64,000 bases of DNA, taken from NCBI RefSeq assembly GCF_003208215.1, contig NZ_QKLW01000012.1, forward strand, positions 45,551-109,550, written 5' to 3'. Source of the DNA: Marinomonas alcarazii (GTDB taxonomy: Bacteria > Pseudomonadota > Gammaproteobacteria > Pseudomonadales > Marinomonadaceae). Positions 1 to 9,532 of this stretch are shown in pieces. The first letter of the stretch is position 1, and every line of letters begins with the position of its first letter. Below the pieces are notes generated by a model that was given only the letters and a program-made list of their open reading frames with translations, did no database searches and was not told the DNA's origin. Position numbers and translations under genes: made by a program.

Positions 1-3000
1 ATGATTTCTTGAATCAGCGGATGTGATGACATTTGTCCACCGAAGTGCTTAGTCAACTGCGTAGGGAAGTATTCGTTGATTTGAGTAGTCAAATCAACAT
101 CTTCACCAATACCGTCTTCTACTAGCTGTTCAGATAATTTGATTTTTGAATAAGCCAGCAAAACAGAGATTTCTGGACGTGTTAAGCCTTGGCCTTTGTT
201 TAAACGCTTTTTGATTTGCGTGTCACTAGGCAAGTACTCGATTTCACGATTTAATCGACCTTCTCTTACAAGAGATTGAATTAAACGCCAATGATCGGTT
301 AAACGCTCTGGTGCCTGTGCGTTTGCCAAAGACAAGACGTGGCTTTGGCCACGGTTGTGGCGTAACACCAATTTACCCACTTCATCCGTCATTTCGGCCA
401 ATAAGCTGTTACGTTGCTTCTCGGTCAAATCGCCATTTTCAACAACACGGTTTAGTAGGATCTTGATGTTTACTTCGTGATCCGAGCTGTCTACGCCCGC
501 AGAGTTATCGATCGCATCGGTGCTGATTAAGCCACCTTTTTGAGCGAATTCAATACGGCCTAGCTGTGTTAAACCTAGGTTTCCGCCTTCACCGACAATT
601 TTACAACGTAGTTCTTTACCGTTTACACGCAATCCGTTGTTTGCGCTGTCGCCAGCATCGGCGTGGGATTCGCCTTCGGATTTCACATAAGTACCGATAC
701 CACCATTCCATAGTAGATCCACAGGCGCTTTTAGAATCGCGTTGATTAGATCTGTTGGTGCCATCGATTTGATATTGCCTTCGATGCCTAGTGCTTTACG
801 AATATCCGCATTGATCGGAATAGATTTCGCGGAGCGGTTGAAGATACCACCGCCTTTTGAAATAAGTTCTTTGTTGTAATCTTCCCAAGAAGAACGCGGC
901 AGTTTGAACATGCGCTCACGCTCTGCAAAAGACGTTGCAGCATCTGGCGTTGGGTCGATGAAGATATGCATATGGTTAAATGCAGCGATTAGACACGTGT
1001 GTTTTGATAACAGCATGCCGTTACCAAATACGTCACCCGCCATGTCGCCTACACCAACAGCGGTGAAATCTGTTGTTTGGCAGTCAATGCCAATTTCTTT
1101 GAATTGACGTTTAACGGATTCCCAAGCACCACGTGCCGTGATGCCCATTTTCTTGTGGTCGTAACCGTTAGAGCCACCAGAAGCAAAGGCATCGCCCAGC
1201 CAGAAACCGTATTTCGCAGAAATACTGTTTGCCAAGTCAGAGAATGTTGCTGTGCCTTTATCTGCTGCAACTACCAAGTACGGGTCGTCTTCGTCGTAAC
1301 GAAGTACAGAAAGAGGTGGGACTACTTGGTTCTGTACTAGGTTGTCAGTGATGTCTAACAAACCACTAATGAAGGTGGTGTAGCAATGGATAACTTCTGC
1401 TTGCACTTCCTCGCGAGATGCGTTCTTTTTAAGCTGTTTGGCAACGAAACCACCTTTAGCACCAGATGGTACGATAACGGCGTTTTTCACCATTTGTGCT
1501 TTTACGAGACCTAGTACTTCAGTACGGAAATCTTCCATACGATCAGACCATCGTAAGCCACCACGAGCAACTTTACCGCCGCGCATGTGGATACCTTCTA
1601 CCCAAGGCGCATAAACGAATATTTCGAATTTCGGTCTTGGAAGTGGTACCGCTGGAATTTGTGAAGGATCCAGTTTGAAAGAAACGTAGTCTTTTACTTC
1701 GCCTTCACTACCCGCTTGGTAGAAGTTAGTACGCAACATTGCCTGAATAACAGACAAGTAATGTTTCAGAATACGGTCTTCGTCCAAATTGGCAACTTGG
1801 TCCAACTCTAGGTCAATTTTTTCAAGTAGCTTTTGAACCTTGTCGTCACGCTTGGTTTCTTGGCTAGGGTCGAAGCGTTGTTCGAACAGTTGAACCAAAA
1901 GGCGAGCTATGCCCGCGTTTTTCTCTAGCGTTTGCTGCATGTACTGCAAAGAGAAAGGCACTTGTAGTTGCATTAAGTACTTTGTCAAAGCACGTAACAT
2001 GGTGACTTGACGCCATGTTAGGGAAGCGCTTAGTACCAAGGCGTTGAAGCGGTCGTTTTCAACTCGACGGTTGATCACTTGATTGAAGGCATCTTGGAAC
2101 GCTTCACGCTGAGTGTTCTTTTCAAGGTTCACATCAGCGTCTACGCTGATAGCAAATTCGACCACCCAAGTATTCGCTGACCCATCGCCATTTTGATCTA
2201 GTTCATATGGACGTGCTTCTAACACACGTAATCCCATGCACTCCAAAATAGGTAATACGTCGGACAAAATAAGTGTTGTGCCAGTGCCGTATACTTTGAA
2301 AAAGTAGTTGTTTTTCGCTTGACCAACTTGGCGGTAGATGTGCGTTGAAATATCACCTTCACCGGATAATTGCGCCAAACGCTCAATGTCTAGAACGGCC
2401 GCATTTGGAGAGAAATCCTCACGGTAAGCAGCAGGTAAATACGGCACATACTCATTGAAAAGAATGTTGCCGCTTTCTTCACCATGGCTTTTATGGAGCG
2501 CGGTTAGTAGCTTGTCTTCCCATGAGCTCATTGCATCTTGCATCTTACGCTGAATGTCTTCTGCATCGATGGTTGGGCTTTGTTTTGGATCGGCTATCTG
2601 AATAGTGAAGTTAACGCGCGCTAAGACCAATTGCGAGAATTGTACGTTGAATTCAGAGCTGGTTCCGTTACAGGCGCTCATCAAGATGTCTTGCATTTTG
2701 ATACGCAGTTCTGTGTTGTAACGATCTCGTGGCACATACACTAAGGCGTTTAGGAAGCGACCGTAAATGTCTTTGCGTAGGAAGACTCGTAATTGACGTC
2801 GTTCCTGTATCGCCAAAATGCTTTCGATCGTACCAAATAGCTCTTCCACAGGCGCTTGTAGCATTTCGTCACGAGGGTAGCTGTTTAGAATGTGCTTAAG
2901 GTTTTTGCCTTTGTGGCTATTCGGGTCTACATTGGCTTTTTCAACGATGACATTGAGTTTCTTACGCAACAATGGAATATCTTGCAGACGAGCAATATAA

Positions 3001-3986
3001 GCGGCAGAAGAGTAAAGCCCGAAGAAGCGCCATTCGCCGACCACATTGCCTTTTTTGTCGAAACGTTTAATGCCAAGGTAATCCAAATGAACAGGGCGGT
3101 GAATAGTAGAAACCGCAGTTGATTTGGTAAGTACTAATATGTTGCTGGTATCAACGGCAAGCTTGGCTAAGTGATCTTGCAAGATAATGTCGCGTTTCAC
3201 TTTTTTGTCATTAATGTCGCGGAATGTACCAAGGCCAGAACCATCAACTAGCTTAAGGTGAGTTTCTTCGCCTTCAACAGATAAGTCATAAGCGCGGAAA
3301 CCGATAAAGGTAAAGTGATCATTTGCTACCCAGCGTAAGAAATCAAGAACCTCTAAGTGTTCTTCATTGTCTTTCAGGTGTGGCAGTTGCTCAGATTCTT
3401 TAATAACGTCATTTAGCTTGGCTTTCATTGTTGGCCAATCAGAGACGGTTTTTTTCACATCGACTAAACTGCTCAGCAGTTCTTCTTTTATTTCGTCAAG
3501 CAGGTTGATGTCTGAAAGACGATCTATCTCGAAGCGCATCATGGCTTCATGAGATTTAGATGAAAGGTTGATGCTTTGTAGCTCGCCTTTTTTGTTGCGC
3601 TCTACAGGCACAACAGGGTGTGCTGTTAGGTGAATAGTGTGGCCAAGACGAACCAATGCCATATTGAAAGACGATACAAGGAAAGGCATGTCATCCGTTA
3701 GAATTTCGATAACGGTATGGGTGGATTGCCAGCTGTGCTCCTCGTAGTTCGGATTGTAGACACGAACTTTAGGTTGGTTGCTTGGACGTTGTTGGATGAA
3801 ATCCCATAAGCAAAGTACTGTGCCATATAGGTTTTCGATTGATTCATTAACCAAGTCTTCAGTTAGAGAGTCCTGAAAGTAAAGACGGGTAAGTTGAACC
3901 AAGTTGTTTGCTTCTGCGGCGCTAAAGTTCTCGTTTATTTCGACTTCAACGCGTTCGATCAATTCGTTTTTTTTGTAATCAGTCAT
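1..3986 (-). CDS. gdhB: NAD-specific glutamate dehydrogenase, large (~180 kDa) class; C-terminus beyond window
   Basis: Open without a stop from an ATG at 3986 down to the window edge, giving about 1328 residues; the class is usually near 1600, so roughly the last 270-300 residues are missing. The enzyme oxidatively deaminates glutamate to 2-oxoglutarate with NAD+, in the cytoplasm. The catalytic signature is visible: VKNAVIVPSGAKGG, with the expected catalytic lysine at about residue 844 (codon at 1455-1457). The N-terminal ~700 residues are the long regulatory region typical of this class, absent from the small hexameric enzymes. The start MTDYKKNEL follows an AGGGATGAG ribosome-binding stretch. 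It is divergent from the GlxA-type regulator. Its role in growth on arginine and glutamate fits the nearby basic amino-acid importer and astE, but that link is inferred. Being an edge gene without a stop, it is easy to overlook. Confidence 0.95.
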   Translation of the reverse strand, partial: MTDYKKNELIERVEVEINENFSAAEANNLVQLTRLYFQDSLTEDLVNESIENLYGTVLCLWDFIQQRPSNQPKVRVYNPNYEEHSWQSTHTVIEILTDDMPFLVSSFNMALVRLGHTIHLTAHPVVPVERNKKGELQSINLSSKSHEAMMRFEIDRLSDINLLDEIKEELLSSLVDVKKTVSDWPTMKAKLNDVIKESEQLPHLKDNEEHLEVLDFLRWVANDHFTFIGFRAYDLSVEGEETHLKLVDGSGLGTFRDINDKKVKRDIILQDHLAKLAVDTSNILVLTKSTAVSTIHRPVHLDYLGIKRFDKKGNVVGEWRFFGLYSSAAYIARLQDIPLLRKKLNVIVEKANVDPNSHKGKNLKHILNSYPRDEMLQAPVEELFGTIESILAIQERRQLRVFLRKDIYGRFLNALVYVPRDRYNTELRIKMQDILMSACNGTSSEFNVQFSQLVLARVNFTIQIADPKQSPTIDAEDIQRKMQDAMSSWEDKLLTALHKSHGEESGNILFNEYVPYLPAAYREDFSPNAAVLDIERLAQLSGEGDISTHIYRQVGQAKNNYFFKVYGTGTTLILSDVLPILECMGLRVLEARPYELDQNGDGSANTWVVEFAISVDADVNLEKNTQREAFQDAFNQVINRRVENDRFNALVLSASLTWRQVTMLRALTKYLMQLQVPFSLQYMQQTLEKNAGIARLLVQLFEQRFDPSQETKRDDKVQKLLEKIDLELDQVANLDEDRILKHYLSVIQAMLRTNFYQAGSEGEVKDYVSFKLDPSQIPAVPLPRPKFEIFVYAPWVEGIHMRGGKVARGGLRWSDRMEDFRTEVLGLVKAQMVKNAVIVPSGAKGGFVAKQLKKNASREEVQAEVIHCYTTFISGLLDITDNLVQNQVVPPLSVLRYDEDDPYLVVAADKGTATFSDLANSISAKYGFWLGDAFASGGSNGYDHKKMGITARGAWESVKRQFKEIGIDCQTTDFTAVGVGDMAGDVFGNGMLLSKHTCLIAAFNHMHIFIDPTPDAATSFAERERMFKLPRSSWEDYNKELISKGGGIFNRSAKSIPINADIRKALGIEGNIKSMAPTDLINAILKAPVDLLWNGGIGTYVKSEGESHADAGDSANNGLRVNGKELRCKIVGEGGNLGLTQLGRIEFAQKGGLISTDAIDNSAGVDSSDHEVNIKILLNRVVENGDLTEKQRNSLLAEMTDEVGKLVLRHNRGQSHVLSLANAQAPERLTDHWRLIQSLVREGRLNREIEYLPSDTQIKKRLNKGQGLTRPEISVLLAYSKIKLSEQLVEDGIGEDVDLTTQINEYFPTQLTKHFGGQMSSHPLIQEI

Positions 3987-4281
3987 TAGAACTCATCCCT
4001 CATGAGTGGTGTTCTTAATAAAACTAGTTGTAAATGCAATTTTTCGAAAGTATGGGGTTAGGACTCTGTATTAGATTATTATGAAAATTCGCCTCCTTTG
4101 ATAGCGGGTAACTTTTCAAATTGCGACACTTTGTTGTGTAGTCTGGTTAATTGGGCTAGAAAAGTCTTGCCCAACACGAAAAAAACCTTTGTTATCCATT
4201 TTAAACGAAATAAACTCCTTATTTGTCTATAGTTCGCAGGATAATATTTTGTACAAGACTGAATTCGCATCAAGAGAAATC
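3987..4281. promoter_or_regulatory. Divergent intergenic region, gdhB / GlxA-type regulator
   Basis: AT-rich 295-bp gap between two divergent genes, so promoters of both must lie here. I see no clear -35/-10 pair and no long palindrome. A short in-frame extension of the regulator reaches back to 4189, but it has no ribosome-binding site or recognisable domain sequence and is treated as untranslated. Confidence 0.4.
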
Positions 4282-5301
4282 ATGCAGGCGAGCAAAAAGC
4301 CATTAAAATACGGTTTTTTACTCTTGCCACATTATTCTATGTTGGGTTTTTCATCTGCTATTGAAACATTGCATATGGCGAACTGGGTGGCAGGAAAAGA
4401 GCTCTATTCTTTTTGTACGATTAGCCATGAAGATAAGAATATCCCTTCAAATACAGGCGTCTCAACGGTTTCAGACTACCTTACCAGTGATGCACCAGGG
4501 GATTTGGACGCTGTTTTCGTATGTGGCTCATCACCAGGTATAAAAAACGAAAGTCCGACTTTAGAAAATTGGATAAAAAAACAAGCGAAAAAAGGCATAG
4601 GTTTAGGTGGTGTCTGCACTGGAAGTTATTTGCTGGCAAAAGCAGGCTTACTGGACGGATATCGGGCGACGATTCATTGGCGCAGTTTGGCAAATTTACG
4701 TGATGAATTTGTACAGACGATTGTGTCAAATCATCTTTTTGAAGTGGATCGAGACCGTTATACTTGCAGTGGTGGCACAGCGGCAATGGATATGATGTTG
4801 TTTTTGATAGGCAAACAACATGGCATGTCGTTGGCAAGTGGAATTTCTGAGCAGTTTGTTTGTGAGCGTATTCGTACACACGAAGACCCGCAGCGCATTC
4901 CTCTTCAGGCGCGTATAGGTACTGGCCAACCTAAGTTAGTTGAAGCGGTTCAATTAATGGAAGCCAATATTCAAGAACCCTTGTCATCGGATGATATTGC
5001 CTATCATGTGGGGGTTTCTCGGAGACATTTGGAGCGGCTATTTAAAAGTAATTTGGATATTGTGCCATCTCGTTACTATCTAGAATTGCGTCTTCAACAT
5101 GCAAAACAGCTCATTACTCAAACGGATAAGACGATTACGGAAATAGGTACGGAGTGCGGATTTGGTTCAGCGCCCCATTTTAGTACAACCTATAAGGGCT
5201 TCTTTGGGATTACACCAAGAGAAGAACGTAATAAAATCCACAATAAGAGTACAGTGCCTGTCCTAATGGACAAGAAAAAGAGGCGGCTATGGAAAAAGTA
5301 A
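4282..5301 (+). CDS. GlxA/ArgR-family transcriptional regulator (DJ-1/PfpI-like domain + AraC HTH)
   Basis: 339 residues from the ATG at 4282 (MQASKKPLKYG). The N-terminal ~190 residues form a class-I glutamine-amidotransferase-like (DJ-1/PfpI) sensor domain, with the nucleophile-elbow motif GVCTGSYLLA. The C-terminal ~100 residues are an AraC double helix-turn-helix (SSDDIAYHVGVSRRHLERLF, then ECGFGSAPHFSTTYKGFFG). An alternative start at 4189 adds 31 residues without domain sequence. This architecture is shared by Pseudomonas ArgR, CdhR and GbdR, which sense amino acids or quaternary amines. The gene sits directly upstream of a basic amino-acid ABC operon on the same strand, so an ArgR-like activator role for that operon is the best guess. 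The ligand cannot be read from the sequence. Confidence 0.9.
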   Translation: MQASKKPLKYGFLLLPHYSMLGFSSAIETLHMANWVAGKELYSFCTISHEDKNIPSNTGVSTVSDYLTSDAPGDLDAVFVCGSSPGIKNESPTLENWIKKQAKKGIGLGGVCTGSYLLAKAGLLDGYRATIHWRSLANLRDEFVQTIVSNHLFEVDRDRYTCSGGTAAMDMMLFLIGKQHGMSLASGISEQFVCERIRTHEDPQRIPLQARIGTGQPKLVEAVQLMEANIQEPLSSDDIAYHVGVSRRHLERLFKSNLDIVPSRYYLELRLQHAKQLITQTDKTITEIGTECGFGSAPHFSTTYKGFFGITPREERNKIHNKSTVPVLMDKKKRRLWKK

Positions 5302-5454
5302 CTTAAAATACAGGGTGAATTGCTCTTGGCGTGATTCTTGTATTCTAGGTGAGAGAGATTGGGAGGGATTCTGATAGATTTGGTGCAGTTGAATGACTAC
5401 ACATATACTAGATAAAAAGTAATAAGTTCAAATAAAACAAAGAAGGTAGAAAAC

Positions 5455-6222
5455 ATGTCGAAAGTCCCGGCGTTAGAGCTCATTGATATTCACAAAACGT
5501 TTGGTGATGTCGAGGTGTTAAAGGGTATTTCTTTAAAAGCCTACGATGGCGATGTCATTTCTATTTTGGGATCAAGTGGTTCAGGTAAAAGTACATTTTT
5601 ACGCTGTGTGAACTTACTTGAAAACCCAACCCGCGGTGAAATTCTTTTTAACGGCAATAAGCTTGATTTGATTCAAGGTGAATCCGACTTAGTGGCGAGT
5701 AATATGAAGCAGCTTACTCAAATGCGTCAGCAAATTGGGTTTGTTTTTCAAAGCTTTAACTTATGGCCTCATATGACCATTCTTCAGAACGTGATGGAAG
5801 GCCCTCTGCATGTTCTAAAGCGTCCTAAGCATGAAGTAGCTGAGTACGCTGAGCATTTATTGCGTAAGGTTGGTATCGCCGAGAAAAAGAATATGTATCC
5901 CAACCAGCTTTCGGGTGGGCAACAACAGCGTGTTGCAATCGCCAGAACATTGGCAATGGACCCGCAGGTCATATTGTTCGATGAACCGACCTCAGCGTTA
6001 GATCCTGAATTAGTGGGGGAAGTGCTTGGCGTGATGCGCAATTTGGCGGAAGAAGGCCGAACCATGCTGATTGTGACTCATGAAATGAATTTTGCTCGTG
6101 ACGTTTCGAGTGAAGTTGTTTTCTTGCATCAGGGTGTGGTGGAAGAAAAGGGCACTCCAGATCAAGTATTTGGGGCGCCAAAATCAGAACGCTGTAAGGC
6201 ATTCTTATCCAGTGTGTTTTAA
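5455..6222 (+). CDS. Polar/basic amino-acid ABC transporter, ATP-binding protein (HisP/AotP family)
   Basis: 255-residue ATPase of the PAAT family. It shows Walker A GSSGSGKS (residues 39-46), signature LSGGQQQR, Walker B VILFDEP and the D-loop TSALDPE. An inserted stretch after the Walker A strand ([18 protein letters not shown]) is characteristic of the HisP/ArtP/AotP type. The start follows GAAGGTAGAAAAC, a good ribosome-binding site. It is the first gene of an importer operon: ATPase, binding protein, two permeases. It energises uptake at the cytoplasmic face of the inner membrane. The operon is preceded by about 150 bp without a gene, where a promoter is expected. Confidence 0.95.
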   Translation: MSKVPALELIDIHKTFGDVEVLKGISLKAYDGDVISILGSSGSGKSTFLRCVNLLENPTRGEILFNGNKLDLIQGESDLVASNMKQLTQMRQQIGFVFQSFNLWPHMTILQNVMEGPLHVLKRPKHEVAEYAEHLLRKVGIAEKKNMYPNQLSGGQQQRVAIARTLAMDPQVILFDEPTSALDPELVGEVLGVMRNLAEEGRTMLIVTHEMNFARDVSSEVVFLHQGVVEEKGTPDQVFGAPKSERCKAFLSSVF

Positions 6223-6300
6223 GTTAACAGCACATTTAAGTGAACGAAAATATAACATCAAAAATGATTATATAAGCAAATATACTAAGGGGATATTGCA

Positions 6301-7059
6301 ATGAAATTTAAAAAAATAGCATTGGGTTCGGCGTTACTGTTAGGTGCAGCCTTATCATCCGTTTCTGCACAAGCAGCTGACAAAGTTCGCTTTGTGACAG
6401 AAGGGGCTTGGGCACCTTTTAACTTCATTGATTCTGAGGGTAAGCCTCAGGGTTTTGACGTGGATATTGCTCGTGCTTTGTGTGCAAAAATGGCAGCGGA
6501 TTGCGAAATCCTAACGCAAGATTGGGACGGTCTTATTCCAGGCCTAAAAGTACGTAAGTTCGATGCTATCATCGCGTCCATGTCAATCACTGAAGATCGA
6601 TTGAAAGTCGTTGATTTCACAAACAAATATTACTCTGGTGGTTTGCGCTTCATGGGTCGTGTTGGCGAAACATTTGACTTAGCTGACCTATCTGGCAAAA
6701 CGATCGGTGCTCAGCGTGCGACTTTAGGTGCGCAATATTTAGAGGATAACTTTGCAGGTAAAGCAGACCTTAAATTCTACGATAACCAAGATAATGTATA
6801 TTTGGACTTGGTTTCTGGTCGTCTAGACATCGTATTGTCTGATGAATTGCCTACTTACAACTGGTTGAAAACCTCTGAAAGTGGTTCTAAATTTGAGTTT
6901 AAAGGCGATGCGTTCATGAAGACGGACAACATTGCAATTGCCGTTCGTAAGAGCGACAAGGAACTGAAAGAGAAGCTGAACAAAGCGCTTGATGCGATTC
7001 TTGCTGATGGCACTTATCAGAAAATTAACGCTAAGTACTTCCCTTTCTCTATCTACTAA
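6301..7059 (+). CDS. Periplasmic basic amino-acid (Arg/Lys/Orn/His-type) binding protein of ABC transporter
   Basis: 252 residues with a clear signal peptide (MKFKKIALGSALLLGAALSS, cleavage near AQA-AD). The mature part is a family-3 solute-binding protein: VRFVTEGAWAPFNFID, then GFDVDIARALCAKM, then the hinge-region motif ASMSITEDRLKVVDF. Two cysteines (AKMAADCEI and RALCAKM) match the disulfide found in HisJ/ArgT-like proteins. It presents the substrate to the permeases encoded downstream. The closest named relatives I can suggest are AotJ, ArgT and HisJ; exact specificity is not decidable by eye. The gene is followed by two strong hairpins before the permease genes. Confidence 0.93.
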   Translation: MKFKKIALGSALLLGAALSSVSAQAADKVRFVTEGAWAPFNFIDSEGKPQGFDVDIARALCAKMAADCEILTQDWDGLIPGLKVRKFDAIIASMSITEDRLKVVDFTNKYYSGGLRFMGRVGETFDLADLSGKTIGAQRATLGAQYLEDNFAGKADLKFYDNQDNVYLDLVSGRLDIVLSDELPTYNWLKTSESGSKFEFKGDAFMKTDNIAIAVRKSDKELKEKLNKALDAILADGTYQKINAKYFPFSIY

Positions 7060-7068
7060 GTGGGTATT

Positions 7069-7162
7069 TCAAAGGGCTTTCATTTTAGTTTGTGATGGCC
7101 CTTTGATGTGTTCGAGAGTTGATATTTCTTAGAGTTTCTTGGTGCTCTTGCTCCAAGAAACT
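7069..7162 (+). promoter_or_regulatory. Two intercistronic hairpins between binding-protein and permease genes
   Basis: Two inverted repeats fill the 131-nt gap. TCAAAGGGC (7069-7077) pairs with GCCCTTTGA (7098-7106), and AGTTTCTTGG (7133-7142) pairs with CCAAGAAACT (7153-7162). Neither is followed by a strong U-run. Such elements commonly protect the upstream mRNA or cause partial termination, keeping binding protein in excess over permease; that role is inferred here. Confidence 0.6.
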
Positions 7163-7190
7163 TACTTTAAGCTTACTCTGAGAAAAAACT

Positions 7191-7880
7191 ATGATTGATC
7201 TTCATGGGTTCGGTGATCAGCTGTTACAAGGTGCTGTTGTTACCTTAGAGCTAGCCTTGTGTTCGTTGTTCGTCGGTCTTATTTTAGGATTGCTAGGCGC
7301 GTCGGCAAAATTGTCTTCAGTACGTGTTCTTCGGTGGATAGCCAATGGCTATACAACCATTATTCGTGGCATTCCTGAACTCCTAACGGTTCTTATTATT
7401 TATTTTGGTGCGACCAGTGTTTTGATGGCCATAGCTGGGCTATTTGGTTATGACGAGTACATTGAAGTTGGGGCCTTTGCTGCAGGTGTCACTGCGTTGG
7501 GACTAACGTTTGGAGCCTATGCCACTGAGGTATTTCGTGGTGCGTTACAATCCATTCCAAAGGGGCAGCATGAAGCCGCCACAGCATTAGGAATGGGGCC
7601 TATTAGAAAGCTTTACCGTATTATTTTGCCGCAGGTATGGCGAATTGCTTTACCTGGGCTTGGAAACTTGTTTTTGGTTCTGCTAAAAGACACGGCGTTG
7701 GTTTCTGTTGTTGGGTTGGACGATATTATGCGCAAAGCGAATATCGCAGTGAGCAGTACTAAAGAAGCATTTTTGTTTTATTTGGTGGCAGCATTTATGT
7801 ATTTGGCTTTAACCATTATCTCTATGGTGTTCGTTTCTTTTATGGAAAAGCGCGCCAATCGCGGATTAACAAGGGGATAA
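7191..7880 (+). CDS. Amino-acid ABC transporter permease 1 (HisQ/AotQ family)
   Basis: 229-residue inner-membrane permease of the His/Glu/Gln/Arg/opine family, with about five transmembrane segments. The cytoplasmic EAA loop that docks the ATPase is visible as HEAATALGMGPIRKLYRIIL followed by P-Q-x-W-R-x-A-L-P-G. Early membrane-domain motifs (GAVVTLELALCSLFVG and YTTIIRGIPELLTVLIIYFG) are typical of the family. It pairs with the permease encoded 3 nt downstream to form the channel. Confidence 0.95.
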   Translation: MIDLHGFGDQLLQGAVVTLELALCSLFVGLILGLLGASAKLSSVRVLRWIANGYTTIIRGIPELLTVLIIYFGATSVLMAIAGLFGYDEYIEVGAFAAGVTALGLTFGAYATEVFRGALQSIPKGQHEAATALGMGPIRKLYRIILPQVWRIALPGLGNLFLVLLKDTALVSVVGLDDIMRKANIAVSSTKEAFLFYLVAAFMYLALTIISMVFVSFMEKRANRGLTRG

Positions 7881-7883
7881 GGT

Positions 7884-8594
7884 ATGGACTTTTCTGTTGT
7901 CGTTGAATATTTTCCGCGTTTGTTAGAAGGGGCTTGGGTTAGCCTTCAGTTAGTATTGATTTCTATCATACTTGGTGGGATTTTTGCTTTACCTATTGCG
8001 CTGGCGAGGATTTCTCCGGTCGGATGGATTCGAGCTATCCCTTTTGCGTATATCTTTTTCTTTCGTGGCACGCCGCTGCTGGTGCAAATATTTTTGGTGT
8101 ACTACGGAGCGTCACAATTTGATGCAGTACGGGAAAGCATCTTATGGCCAATACTGAAGGAACCATTTTGGTGTGCCATTATTGCCTTTACGTTGAACAC
8201 CTCTGCTTACACGGCTGAAATCTTCCGTGGTGCTATTCAGGCGATTCCGCATGGTGAAGTTGAGGCATGTAAAGTCATTGGTATGACGAAGACTCAGATG
8301 TATCGACGTGTTCTACTGCCTCGCGCTTTTGGTATCGTATTGCCCGCTTACGGTAATGAGATTATCTTGATGTTAAAAGGCAGTGCTTTGGCTAGTACCA
8401 TTACGATTTTGGATCTTACTGGTATGGCGCGAACCATCATTGCTAGAACCTATACGCCGATGGAGATTTTTATCGCGGCAGGCGCAATTTATTTGGTAAT
8501 CAGCATTGTGATCATTGCGATTTTCCGACAGATTGAATTGCGTCAAAATCGCTATTTAGGAACCTTATCGATTAAGGTGCCAGACAAAGGCTGA
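7884..8594 (+). CDS. Amino-acid ABC transporter permease 2 (HisM/AotM family)
   Basis: 236-residue inner-membrane permease, last gene of the importer operon. It has the same five-helix plan as its neighbour, with the RGTPLLVQIFLVYYG motif and the EAA loop (GEVEACKVIGMTKTQMYRRV followed by LLPRAFGIVLPAYGNEII). It starts 3 nt after the preceding stop, indicating translational coupling. A strong bidirectional terminator follows. Confidence 0.95.
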   Translation: MDFSVVVEYFPRLLEGAWVSLQLVLISIILGGIFALPIALARISPVGWIRAIPFAYIFFFRGTPLLVQIFLVYYGASQFDAVRESILWPILKEPFWCAIIAFTLNTSAYTAEIFRGAIQAIPHGEVEACKVIGMTKTQMYRRVLLPRAFGIVLPAYGNEIILMLKGSALASTITILDLTGMARTIIARTYTPMEIFIAAGAIYLVISIVIIAIFRQIELRQNRYLGTLSIKVPDKG

Positions 8595-8603
8595 TGGATT
8601 ATC

Positions 8604-8643
8604 ACTCATAAAAAAAGAGGCTAAGGCCTCTTTTTTTATGAGT
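8604..8643. terminator. Bidirectional intrinsic terminator between importer operon and PII gene
   Basis: Perfect 18-bp inverted repeat: ACTCATAAAAAAAGAGGC at 8604-8621 and its complement at 8626-8643, with a 4-nt loop (TAAG). The A- and T-runs in the stem give a U-tract on either strand. It serves the convergent permease and PII genes. Confidence 0.93.
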
Positions 8644-8654
8644 GTTCATGATGA

Positions 8655-9041
<387 letters not shown>

Positions 9042-9121
9042 CTATTGTAAAAGTCGCCACAGGCTCGATGAATATGATCTACATTTAGTGAACCTATGTT
9101 CCTTAATAAAAGGTGCTGAAA

Positions 9122-9490
9122 ATGGAAACGATAGCATCAAGCGATCATTTTATGTCTGCTTCAAAGTCGTTCTTTGCCGATGTTGCTGCTTTGCTCTTTC
9201 GAAAAGAGGGGGTGCGGCTCGCGAATGTGTCGGCACCGCAAAGTGTGGCTTGCTACCAGACGAAAGGCTTGAAAAAAAAGTATTGGTTGCGATTGGTATT
9301 AATTCCACTGGCAAATGGTCGCTTACTAGGCCGACTGTCTTGGTTGGATATACGAGGGGTCGATCATGTTTGTTGTTACGTAAATGAGAGGTTTGATTGC
9401 GTAACAAGAGAATCAAATGATGTTTGGGTTAAGCAAGCGAAAAGTGCGGAAAAGGTATGTTTACAGAGTTTTGATAATTTAAACGAATGA
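9122..9490 (+). CDS. Small hypothetical protein
   Basis: 122 residues from the ATG at 9122 (METIASSDHFM), preceded by AAAGGTG at suitable spacing; a GTG at 9113 is a weaker alternative. I recognise no family. It is basic in the middle (KGLKKKYWLRL), contains four cysteines and has no obvious signal peptide or transmembrane helix. It lies alone between the divergently read PII gene and the convergent hemE. A hairpin follows the stop. It may be a lineage-specific gene; it could also be a chance open frame, although it has a plausible ribosome-binding site and terminator position. Confidence 0.45.
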   Translation: METIASSDHFMSASKSFFADVAALLFRKEGVRLANVSAPQSVACYQTKGLKKKYWLRLVLIPLANGRLLGRLSWLDIRGVDHVCCYVNERFDCVTRESNDVWVKQAKSAEKVCLQSFDNLNE

Positions 9491-9519
9491 ACTGTGAGCC
9501 TTATTGTAAGACTCACAGT
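9491..9519. terminator. Hairpin between hypothetical gene and hemE
   Basis: ACTGTGAGCCTTA (9491-9503) pairs with TAAGACTCACAGT (9507-9519) with one mismatch and a 3-nt loop. There is no pronounced U-run on either side, so it is either a weak terminator or an mRNA 3'-end stabiliser for the two convergent genes. Confidence 0.5.
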
Positions 9520-9532
9520 AATGACATCAATC

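Noticed and set aside
1049..3552. Plus- and minus-frame short open frames over gdhB
   Set aside because: They overlap the continuous glutamate dehydrogenase frame and carry no recognisable domain.
5327..5342. Sigma-54 promoter upstream of the importer operon (TGGCGTGATTCTTGTA)
   Set aside because: The -24 part is good, but the critical GC at -12 reads GT; a weak candidate only.
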